The translations under genes and the position numbers were made by a program. A stretch of 7,504 nt of DNA from Bacteroidota bacterium (GTDB lineage: Bacteria; Bacteroidota; Bacteroidia; Cytophagales; Cyclobacteriaceae): assembly GCA_023417065.1 (NCBI GenBank), contig JAEZGH010000221.1, forward strand, positions 1-7,504. The letters are read 5' to 3'. The notes under the pieces were generated by a model. That model had not been told where the DNA came from. It saw only the letters and a program-made list of their open reading frames with translations, and made no database searches. How positions within the stretch are numbered: the stretch's first letter is position 1; each line of letters opens with the position of its first letter. Shown here piece after piece: positions 1 through 5,120 of this stretch.

Positions 1-470
1 CCCAACCCGGAACTCACGACGCTGAAGTTCCCGTCGGTTTCCAGCACGATCGCATCGACATTCTCCAGCGATGCATGGCCCGCGGAGCGTACCGCGGCCC
101 GCAATTCGCCTTCGGTTACCCGCTCCCGCCGCATGGCCTGGCAGCGGGGCTTGCCTTCCCACAGCAACAGGGTCGGCCGGTTCTTGACCGTCTGGCGGAC
201 CCACCCGACGCGCACCGATGTCCAGCTGATCGCGTACTGCAGCATGACCAGCAGCCCCATTCCGACCACACCCTCCACCAGCGCTACCTGCTCGGTCAGC
301 AGGATGCTGGCCAGCGTCGAACCAAGGGCGACGGTGACGACCAGGTCGAACGCGTTCCACTTCGACACCGAGCGCTTGCCCATCAGCCGCAGCCACGCCA
401 CCAGCGCCAGGTAGGCGAGCGTGCCGACCACAAGAACCCGGAGCACCCCGTGCCAGCTGTCGAAGAACAT
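1..470 (-). CDS. YetF/DUF421 family membrane protein, 3' end beyond window
   Basis: The minus strand reads an open frame from ATG at 470 to the window edge (156 residues, no stop). A GGGAGG ribosome site lies about six bases before the ATG and supports this start. Hydrophobic stretches at about residues 8-27, 42-60 and 65-85 give three N-terminal membrane helices. The short motif LMGKRSVSKWNAFDLVVTVA (residues 29-48) followed by LGSTLAS is the conserved signature of DUF421/YetF proteins. The polar part from about residue 92, with KNRPTLLLWEGKP, begins the cytoplasmic alpha/beta domain of that family. The role of these proteins is poorly defined; some are linked to stress and spore physiology in Bacillus. 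The family is usually 150-230 residues long, so only the last part should be missing. The neighbour at 714-1508 is on the same strand, but 243 bases away, so co-transcription is uncertain. Confidence 0.88.
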   Translation of the reverse strand, partial: MFFDSWHGVLRVLVVGTLAYLALVAWLRLMGKRSVSKWNAFDLVVTVALGSTLASILLTEQVALVEGVVGMGLLVMLQYAISWTSVRVGWVRQTVKNRPTLLLWEGKPRCQAMRRERVTEGELRAAVRSAGHASLENVDAIVLETDGNFSVVSSGL

Positions 471-713
471 GTCCGCCTCCCGATACGACCTTCCTGCATT
501 CATGCACGGACGCCGTTGAAGCATCGTGAGCCGATCGGCCCGCCGCAACGGGCGGTTCGCGCTGTGCGGCATCGACGTTGAGATGCACCGCGCGCAGCCG
601 TGCCTCGAGCGAATCGATCGCATGCACCAGGGAATAGGCCCGGGACATGCTTTTGAGGCGTGGCTCCCCATCGGACCATCCGCCTGGCCAGGCGCCAATA
701 CGTCACCAGTCCG
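471..713. other. Gap between two minus-strand genes, no convincing gene
   Basis: This 243-base stretch has no gene I would defend. On the minus strand an ATG near 649 opens a frame (MSRAYSLVHAIDSLEARLRA and onward) that runs without a stop through the DUF421 gene in another frame to the window edge. Its first 60 or so codons have a plausible third-position GC bias, so a small or decayed gene is possible. However, I see no good ribosome site and no recognisable domain, and long open shadow frames are common in DNA this GC-rich. A short GCCCG/CGGGC stem occurs near 537-554 but has no T-run, so I do not call a terminator. Confidence 0.4.
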
Positions 714-1508
714 TCAGCGCCGCCTCCCCGCACCCGCCAGCCACCTGGCCGCCGCAAGCACCAGCATCAGCCCGCCGCTCAGCGCTCCGACCATGGCGAG
801 CTCTAACGGCCACAGGTTGTGCGAGGTCGGATCTATCGCGGTGTCCACCACGATGCGCAGTATCACGAAGCCCACCAGCGCCGCCGGCACCATCGCCGCC
901 ACCCGCCAGCCCCCTTTCCATTTGCATGTCGCGACGACCGGCACCACCAGGCCGACGATTCCCAGCGCCATCATGCCCCACACCACTGGCAGCACCCACC
1001 AGTCGTTGTCGTCGGTGCTGTCCATGGCTGCCTGCCGGTCGCGCTGCTGCGCCTGGCGTTCCTGTTCGCGCAACGCCTGCAGCCAGGCAGGCTCTGCGCG
1101 ACCGATCCCGGCCGCTGGTTTGGCACTCGCGGAGACGCGACCGCGCCAAGTCGCAACCACAGTGGTGTCGTCGCGGCTGCCGTCGCCGGCGACGATCCTG
1201 ATCTCGTCGACCACCCCGACAGGCTCGGTGAAGAAGAACCAGGCCATCGCTTCGCCCGCTCCCTGGCGCCTGCGCGACGGACTGCTGCCCACGCTCACCT
1301 GGCGCCCCTGGTGATAGGCATGCAACCACAGGCCCACCGGGCGGTCGCTCTCGTAGGCCAGCCGCAGGTAGAACGACTGCCCGGGGCCAAGCCGCACCTC
1401 CTGCGCAGCCGGCCAGGTCTCCACGATCCGCACCCGCGTTTCAGCCAGCCCAGTGCGCGGCACCAGCGCCGCCAACAGCACCACCAGCAAGATCACACAT
1501 CTGCCCAT
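714..1508 (-). CDS. Unrecognised envelope protein: signal peptide, beta-rich domain, three C-terminal membrane helices
   Basis: The protein is 264 residues. I chose ATG 1508 rather than the in-frame start at 1541 because GGAGG sits six bases upstream and a clean signal peptide follows (MGRCVILLVVLLAALVPRTG, likely cut after LAE near residue 23). Residues 24-125 look like an exported beta domain with alternating hydrophobics (VRIVETWP, FYLRLAYES, WFFFTEPVGVVDEIRIVAGD). Residues 139-165 are charged and helical (ALREQERQAQQRDRQAAMDS), a possible short coiled coil. Three hydrophobic segments follow at about 172-194, 202-222 and 234-256. The design is an outward-facing sensor-like domain on a membrane anchor, but I recognise no catalytic motif or named family. 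No partner gene is adjacent. The frame is intact and ends in TGA at 714-716. Confidence 0.8.
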   Translation of the reverse strand: MGRCVILLVVLLAALVPRTGLAETRVRIVETWPAAQEVRLGPGQSFYLRLAYESDRPVGLWLHAYHQGRQVSVGSSPSRRRQGAGEAMAWFFFTEPVGVVDEIRIVAGDGSRDDTTVVATWRGRVSASAKPAAGIGRAEPAWLQALREQERQAQQRDRQAAMDSTDDNDWWVLPVVWGMMALGIVGLVVPVVATCKWKGGWRVAAMVPAALVGFVILRIVVDTAIDPTSHNLWPLELAMVGALSGGLMLVLAAARWLAGAGRRR

Positions 1509-1583
1509 GTCCTTCCTCCCCTGGCAAGGCCCCCGCCCCATACTGCAACCGGGGCCTGCCTACGTCGACGAACAGGCGGCGGC

Positions 1584-1894
1584 GATGTGACCGTCATCGG
1601 CCGCCGGGCCACACAGGAGAAGCACGCGGCCGGCATCCGCCTGCTGGGCGTGGACCCCAAGTCCCGCGCACCGGCGCCGGCAAGGCACTGGCGACCGCCT
1701 GCCCCCAGCGGGCGCGCGAGCAGGGCATGCGCAGGTGATCCTGCACACCACCGCGGTGATGACCGTGGCCTGGAACATGTACGAGCAGTGGGCTTGTGCG
1801 CTCGGAGGCCCTGGACTTCCTGCTGGAGGCCCTGCCGGTGTTCGGGTTCGGGCTCCGGTTCGGGAATGCGCCAGGGGACGCCCGGCAGGCGTAA
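1584..1894 (+). pseudogene. Decayed GNAT-family N-acetyltransferase
   Basis: Pieces of one GNAT acetyltransferase occur in successive plus-strand frames. First comes HAAGIRLLGVDPKSRAPAP (frame of 1632). Next is GAGKALATACPQRAREQG (from 1673). Then QVILHTTAVMTVAWNMYEQ (from 1732), and last VRSEALDFLLEALPVFGFG and its tail (from 1796), ending in TAA at 1892-1894. Together these follow the acetyl-CoA-binding core R-G-x-G-x-A, here degraded to SRAPAPA/GAGKAL, and the C-terminal beta5-beta6 part with the typical MYExxGF motif. At least three frameshifts separate them. No N-terminal half or start codon is visible upstream, where the ribosome site of the divergent 714-1508 gene lies. The enzyme would have acetylated an unknown small-molecule or protein amine. 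It cannot be made as one chain. Confidence 0.75.
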
Positions 1895-1901
1895 CCGCCG
1901 C

Positions 1902-2141
1902 CTACTGCGGCGCCAGGCCGGTCGAGACCACCTTGGAGTGCGGGTAGCCGTTGCGTCACTCCAGCAGCTGGTGTTGCAGTACGGCCGGTGAATCCCCCGT
2001 TTCGCACACCATCATCCCGCTCTTGCCGTGGGAGAAACGGACCTTGGCCAGGAACGAGGCTTCGAAATCGCCATGGATCCGGCAGTCGACCAGGGTGGCC
2101 TTGCCAACCGCGGACTGGAACAGCGCCCCGTGATTTATCAG
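1902..2141 (-). pseudogene. Fragment of an unrecognised gene with an in-frame TGA
   Basis: On the minus strand a protein-like frame reads HGALFQSAVGKATLVDCRIH, then continues through GDFEASFLAKVRFSHGKSGM and VCETGDSPAVLQHQLLE to TGA at 1956-1958. The same frame then continues with RNGYPHSKVVSTGLAPQ and stops at TAG (1902-1904). The text after the TGA looks as coding as the text before it, so the TGA is probably a nonsense mutation of a Trp (TGG) or Arg (CGA) codon. The 5' limit given is only where the readable part ends. No start codon or ribosome site is visible, and a miniature inverted repeat lies just upstream at 2176-2223, so the gene may have been cut there. The frame stays open further right, but that is a shadow of the gene on the other strand. 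I do not recognise the family. It converges on the GNAT relic with 7 bases between stops. Confidence 0.45.
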
Positions 2142-2175
2142 GTACGGTGTGATCGGGGGCCGGGACCGTCTCGCG

Positions 2176-2223
2176 AGAAGGTGCCAGGGAAAGTTGCCCG
2201 CAGTTGTCCTGGGCACCTTTTCT
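2176..2223. repeat. Miniature inverted repeat with RAYT-type ends (REP/MITE-like)
   Basis: The left arm AGAAGGTGCCAGGGAAAGTT (2176-2195) and the right arm TTGTCCTGGGCACCTTTTCT (2204-2223) are imperfect reverse complements around eight bases. Both arms carry an AAGGTGCC-AGG-(A/C)AA core, close to the AAGGTGTCAGGGACAA and AAGGTGTCATGGACAA ends of the RAYT element at 3951-4757. The size and end structure fit a non-autonomous REP-like unit. The right arm ends in TTTTCT, so on the plus strand the hairpin could also slow or stop transcription. It lies 60 bases before the start of the LprI-like gene. Confidence 0.6.
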
Positions 2224-2283
2224 GCCACGCCGACACTAGGCGCCGTCCTCAACACCCGCATCTTCCTTTCCCGGACAGAACAC

Positions 2284-2790
2284 ATGCGCAGGAATTTCGT
2301 GGGACTGCAGCTCAGGTCTGGCAAGACGTGGCCCGCCACTCTCTTGTTGCTCGCGACATCCCTGCCCCTCCTCGCCCAGGATGCCCGGGACGAGTGGCCG
2401 GAAGGCAGTGCCATGCACTCCATGTACGTGGAGGCTGAAAGGCTGGAGGCAGCCCGGGCCGATTTCGAGCAGGCAATCGCCGACCTGCAGAATGCCATCG
2501 GCGGCAACCCGGCCGACCCGCCTCCATTTGCGCGAGCAGTCGCAAACCAGCAGGCGCGTTGGCTTGAGTACATGCGCGCCGACTGCGAACTCGCCGGCAC
2601 GCTGACGGGCGCGGGCGGTGCCTGGCCTGCCGTCCACGGTCTCAGCTGCCAGATCGAGTCCATCGCCGACCGGCTCGAGGTGGTTCGCGGCGCTACCGCA
2701 TGCCTGGGCCAGTTCGGCCCCGATGCCTACCGCTTCGAGCAGTTCGAATGTCTCGAGAAGATGGTGGCGTGGTCAATGGTGGGCAACTGA
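2284..2790 (+). CDS. Secreted LprI-like (DUF1311-type) protein
   Basis: The protein is 168 residues from ATG 2284. The frame is open further upstream (from 2149), but those codons overlap the miniature repeat and precede a good signal peptide, so I prefer 2284 although only a weak GGACAGA lies before it. Residues 1-31 are positively charged then hydrophobic (WPATLLLLATSLPLLAQ), with likely signal peptidase I cleavage after the Gln-preceding Ala or nearby. The mature part has a helical segment (about 46-72), then WLEYMRADCELAG (93-105), GG (111-112) and SCQIESIADRLEVV (121-134). This matches the W-x-x-Y-R-x-x-x-C, GG, C-x-x-x-x-T/A-x-x-R-L pattern of the LprI/DUF1311 fold. Cys101, Cys122, Cys140 and Cys156 could form two disulfides. 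Some family members inhibit lysozyme; that role is an inference here. The family call rests on pattern only. Confidence 0.75.
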   Translation: MRRNFVGLQLRSGKTWPATLLLLATSLPLLAQDARDEWPEGSAMHSMYVEAERLEAARADFEQAIADLQNAIGGNPADPPPFARAVANQQARWLEYMRADCELAGTLTGAGGAWPAVHGLSCQIESIADRLEVVRGATACLGQFGPDAYRFEQFECLEKMVAWSMVGN

Positions 2791-2884
2791 CCGGAATTCC
2801 ACTGGCGCGTCGAAGCGCTGGTGGGCCCGAACCTGGAAGTGAGGTCGCGGGAGAGCCCGGGGCCGCGGGCGGACGAGGCCATCG

Positions 2885-3350
2885 GAGCCGGCGATCGGCC
2901 GCCGCTACGTGGGCGCCTTCAACGCGCGCTATCGGCGAATGGGAACGCTGTGGGCAGGCCGGTTCAAGTCCGCCCTCTTGGGCAGCGAGACCTACCTGCT
3001 CCTGCTACCGCTACATCGAAATCAATCCGGTCCGGGCCGGCATGGATCCCAGATCCTGCCGACTACCCATGGTCCAGCCACCGGTCGAACGCCCTGGGCG
3101 CGCATGATCCCGGGATCAACCCGCACCCCGGCTACCCCGCCCTGACTCCCGCTCCATCCGACCGGCAGAGCGCTTACCGCGCCCTGTTTCGCGTCGCGCT
3201 CGATCAGGGCCCCGCGGATCGGCTGCGCGACCACACCCGGCAGAACAAGGCTTTCGGCGACGACAGTTTCGCAGGCAGATCGAAGCACTCGTCGGTAGAA
3301 GTCTGGCCGTCAGACCCAGCGGCGGCCAGCGATCAGCGCCGGGAAAATGA
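2885..3350 (+). pseudogene. REP-associated tyrosine transposase (RAYT) relic, 5' truncated and frameshifted
   Basis: The readable part begins with AIGRRYVGAFNARYRRMGTL and WAGRFKSALLGSETYLL (frame of 2894). A two-base loss near 3001 shifts to CYRYIEINPVRAGM, which holds the expected catalytic tyrosine of the RYIExNPVRAG motif. Another shift near 3041-3051 leads to DPADYPWSSHRSNALGAHDP and the PHPGYPALTPAP stretch. A third near 3267-3270 leads to FRRQIEALVGR and the TGA at 3348-3350. The N-terminal half with the HUH (HxH) metal site is missing; 2791-2884 holds nothing recognisable. RAYTs cut and join single-stranded DNA at REP hairpins. This copy is dead. It differs from the RAYT at 3958-4655 in sequence and in its downstream hairpin, so it belongs to another subfamily. 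Confidence 0.85.
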
Positions 3351-3366
3351 AACTGACCCATTCTCC
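3342..3366 (+). repeat. Hairpin at the 3' end of the RAYT relic
   Basis: GGAAAATG (3342-3349) and CATTCTCC (3359-3366) pair with one mismatch around a nine-base loop. The TGA stop of the relic lies inside it (3348-3350). This looks like the 3' terminal hairpin of that RAYT subfamily. It is unrelated in sequence to the AAGGTGTCAGGGACA ends of the other RAYT. Confidence 0.5.
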
Positions 3367-3464
3367 GTCCACTCCCCAAGTCCGATCGCGGGGCGCGCCC
3401 CCGGGCGTCCGGAGGCTTGGCCGACCTGCGTCCCGGGCCGAGGGCCTGGAACCCGGACGACCGA

Positions 3465-3854
3465 CTAGGGCGTCAGGCGGACCTCGACGAAGCCGACATC
3501 CTTGCCACCTTCCCGCACGATCAGCCGCCCGCCGCCGCGGGCCACGGACACTGCTTGGGCGCAGTCCAGGCGCACCGGTCCCGATTCGCCCGGCTCGATC
3601 GAGGTGCCGGGCGTCATGCGCATCATGCAGCTCACCTCGCCACCGCCGAATACCACCTTCGGCCGGTAGTTGTTGCGCACCGGCGTGAGCCGCGCATCGC
3701 GCCCGTCCTTCGAGTAGTTCAGCGTCAGCGTCGCCGGGATGCCCTGGCGGGCACCGAACACGACCGGGTCTTCGACCGGCAGGTCGTTGGCCATGGAAGT
3801 CGCGGTGGCCAGCAGCGTGGCGAGGAGGACGGCGGACGGCAGTCGAATGGCCAT
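3465..3854 (-). CDS. Small secreted protein resembling EF-Tu domain III
   Basis: The protein is 129 residues. ATG 3854 was chosen over upstream in-frame starts because GGAG lies seven bases before it and a signal peptide follows at once (MAIRLPSAVLLATLLATATS, likely cut after MA at residue 22). The mature part reads like the C-terminal beta-barrel of elongation factor Tu. RLTPVRNNYRPKVVF (55-69) matches the EF-Tu stretch ending in YRPQFYF. IEPGESGPVRLDC (86-98) matches the PGD/E turn and strand, and GGRLIVREGGKDVGFVEV (108-125) matches the near-universal RFAIREGGRTVGAGVV. The GTPase domain and domain II are absent, so it cannot act in translation. Cys76 and Cys98 could pair in the periplasm. 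Its function is unknown. Proteins of this type are seen in Xanthomonadaceae under names such as EF-Tu C-terminal domain-related protein. It stands alone, next to the RAYT ends. Confidence 0.82.
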   Translation of the reverse strand: MAIRLPSAVLLATLLATATSMANDLPVEDPVVFGARQGIPATLTLNYSKDGRDARLTPVRNNYRPKVVFGGGEVSCMMRMTPGTSIEPGESGPVRLDCAQAVSVARGGGRLIVREGGKDVGFVEVRLTP

Positions 3855-3882
3855 GAAAGTGCTCCATGCGAGGTGGCCGGGA

Positions 3883-3888
3883 AGTATA
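3883..3888 (-). promoter_or_regulatory. Possible -10 box for the EF-Tu-like gene
   Basis: On the minus strand TATACT lies 28 bases before the ATG at 3854, five of six matches to the sigma-70 -10 consensus and one of few AT-rich spots in the area. No good -35 box is seen 16-18 bases upstream, so the call is weak. Confidence 0.35.
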
Positions 3889-3926
3889 GACATAAGCGCA
3901 GCGTTCGCTCCGTCCGCCACGCCACC

Positions 3927-3962
3927 AGCGACAAAGGTGTCAGCAGCGACAAAGGTGTCAGG
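3927..3962. repeat. Two tandem 18-base units at the RAYT 3' end
   Basis: AGCGACAAAGGTGTCAGC (3927-3944) is followed directly by AGCGACAAAGGTGTCAGG (3945-3962), identical at 17 of 18 positions. Only the second unit continues into GGACAA like the end of the second RAYT copy at 7032-7056, so the first is an extra copy of the element tip. It may reflect a repeated insertion or slippage at the element end. Confidence 0.85.
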
Positions 3963-3968
3963 GACAAC
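3947..3968 (+). repeat. RAYT element terminal repeat, 3' side of the gene
   Basis: The core AAGGTGTCAGGGACAA is the inverted partner of the repeat at 4742-4760: 15 of 16 core positions match after reverse complementing. The same sequence ends the second RAYT copy at 7033-7054. The gene's restored stop codon (TGA, 3958-3960 on the minus strand) lies inside this repeat. Confidence 0.75.
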
Positions 3969-4655
3969 TCCTCCTGGCGGGCGGTCTCCCCTGTTCACTC
4001 AGGCCCGCAAACCTGCCGGTGCGCTGCCTGACCCACTCCTGGAACCGGTCCGAGCCCAACGCCCTCTGCTGCTGCAGGTAGACACGGATATCCTGCACCA
4101 CCACATCCTCCAGCCCTCCTCCACGATCGCCCGGTACGCCGCTGCGCGCGCGTGCGTATCCGTTCCCAAGGCCAGGTACTCGGGATGCGGGACCAGCAAC
4201 GGATCCTTGCGGTGGCCTGCGTTTGCCCCATGGCTCGACCAGGGATGGTCGGCGGTCCGGGCCACCATCCATGCCCGGACCGGATTGAGCTCAATGTACC
4301 GCGTGCACGCCAGCAAGTACCGGCCCGAATCCACCAGGCAGGCCTTGAACCGCCCCTCCCACAACGTCCCGGTGCGCCCGTGCCGCCCGTTGAACAGTCC
4401 CGTGTCGTTGCGCGCGAAGGTATGCATCAGACGCGACACCGCACCGGTGGCACCGGGCGTCAGCAGCAGATGCACGTGGTTGCACATCAGCACGCAGGCA
4501 TGCAGCTGGCAGTCGAATCTCGCCAGGCCCTGCCGCAGGCACTGCAGGTACCGCTGCCGGTCCTCGTCGTCCAGGAAGCACGGCAGCCGGTTGTTGCCGC
4601 GCTGCACGATGTGTTGCGGGATGCCTGCGCAGTCGAAGCGCGGATGCCGGGCCAT
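3958..4655 (-). pseudogene. REP-associated tyrosine transposase (RAYT), frameshifted by one missing base
   Basis: From ATG 4655 (a TTG two codons earlier is an alternative) the frame reads MARHPRFDCAGIPQHIVQRG, the usual RAYT opening. The HUH metal site is NHVHLL with His60 and His62. The GRTGTLWEGRFKACLVDS block follows at about 93-110, then RYIELNPVRAW with the expected nucleophile Tyr120, and DHPWSSHGANAG at 136-147. The segment before the LWEGR block, FARNDTGLFN, departs from the common GRRYVxYFN. After EEG (near 4114) the frame shifts: compared with the second copy, one T is missing between 4113 and 4114. As read, the protein ends at 3999 with an unrelated tail. Restoring the base gives a 232-residue protein with LEDVVVQDIRVYLQQQRALG and a stop at 3958. 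Such enzymes move or process REP hairpins. The deletion may inactivate the gene or be a sequence error; the N-terminal catalytic core is intact. Confidence 0.88.
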
Positions 4656-4741
4656 GCCCAAGCCTCGTTCGATCTGCCGCCCGCTTCGATCAGACCGCGG
4701 CGCACCGCTGCGTCAGGGAACGCCTCACCGGTTCTCGGATA

Positions 4742-4760
4742 TTGTCCATGACACCTTCTC
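4742..4760 (-). repeat. RAYT element terminal repeat, 5' side of the gene
   Basis: The plus strand reads TTGTCCATGACACCTTCTC, the reverse complement of the AAGGTGTCAGGGACAA end at 3951-3966 with one core mismatch. The two ends define an element of roughly 0.8 kb holding just the transposase gene. This end lies about 90 bases upstream of the RAYT start codon. Confidence 0.7.
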
Positions 4761-4972
4761 CCGAGAGCACTGACGGCGGCTCCAGATTACATGCGCGCAA
4801 GCTCTTGCCATCCGGTGGACGCCCAACTTCAACTCGAAAAAACTTCCAGATAACTCAGAATTACTGCTTACAGGAACACTTCGGAGTCGGCCGCATCGAG
4901 AGCAATCAACTCGATAGCGCGCTGCGGCTTCATGCAGCCGCTCGTCAGCCGCAGCCAACGCTATGCAACTCG

Positions 4973-4988
4973 TGTGATTCGAATCACA
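4973..4988. promoter_or_regulatory. Perfect CRP/Clp-type operator upstream of the amidase
   Basis: TGTGATTCGAATCACA is a perfect 16-base palindrome and an exact match to TGTGA-N6-TCACA, the consensus of CRP and of its Xanthomonad relative Clp. Its centre is 140 bases before the amidase ATG. In Xanthomonas and Lysobacter, Clp is known to control extracellular enzymes. A loose -10 candidate TATATC at 5058-5063 would place the site near -89 to -92, compatible with class I activation, but no clear -35 is seen. Binding is an inference. Confidence 0.6.
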
Positions 4989-5108
4989 AAACCCCGGTCA
5001 GTTCACTTGTACGGTCCGGATGCGGGGTTACGTTCGGCACGCATTCGACAGCTCGCATATATCGATTGCGTAGCGATTCTGAAGCCTCGCACTCCATTCC
5101 CGGACGAA

Positions 5109-5114
5109 AGGAGG
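5109..5114 (+). promoter_or_regulatory. Strong ribosome binding site deciding the amidase start
   Basis: AAAGGAGGT is a near-perfect Shine-Dalgarno sequence, followed by a six-base spacer (TTGGCC) and ATG 5121. It rules out the longer reading frame that opens at 4932. Confidence 0.85.
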
Positions 5115-5120
5115 TTGGCC

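Larger units (their letters stand above)
4662..5120. other. Intergenic stretch between RAYT and amidase
   Basis: This 459-base stretch holds no gene that I can support. It contains the RAYT inverted end (4742-4760), an AT-richer patch around 4835-4875, and a perfect nine-base inverted repeat GCTGCGGCT (4921-4929) / AGCCGCAGC (4947-4955). It also holds the CRP/Clp-type palindrome (4973-4988) and the strong ribosome site of the amidase. Open frames crossing it have no recognisable content. Confidence 0.7.

Noticed and set aside
526..1991. Long open frames on the plus strand opposite and after the 714-1508 gene
   Set aside because: They are rich in His, Arg, Pro and Ser with no domain, signal peptide or ribosome site, and lie antisense to a gene with a strong ribosome site and clear signal peptide. 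They are shadows of GC-rich DNA.
2142..2663. Continuation of the minus-strand frame of the 1902-2141 fragment to 2663
   Set aside because: It overlaps the LprI-like gene antisense, changes character to low-quality text and has no ribosome site at its first ATG.
3310..3867. Minus-strand frame starting at ATG 3867, longer than the EF-Tu-like gene
   Set aside because: It overlaps the EF-Tu-like frame, has no recognisable content and lacks the signal peptide and domain match of the shorter frame.
3927..3962. Possible CRISPR array from the 18-base repeats
   Set aside because: The units are directly adjacent with no spacers, only two copies, and no cas genes are present.
3739..4773. Plus-strand frame of 344 codons across the RAYT element
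   Set aside because: Antisense to the RAYT gene, whose HUH and tyrosine motifs prove the coding strand.
4932..5120. Upstream extension of the amidase frame by 63 codons
   Set aside because: It would place non-coding-looking text and the operator palindrome inside the protein and bury the signal peptide; the perfect ribosome site at 5109 marks the real start.
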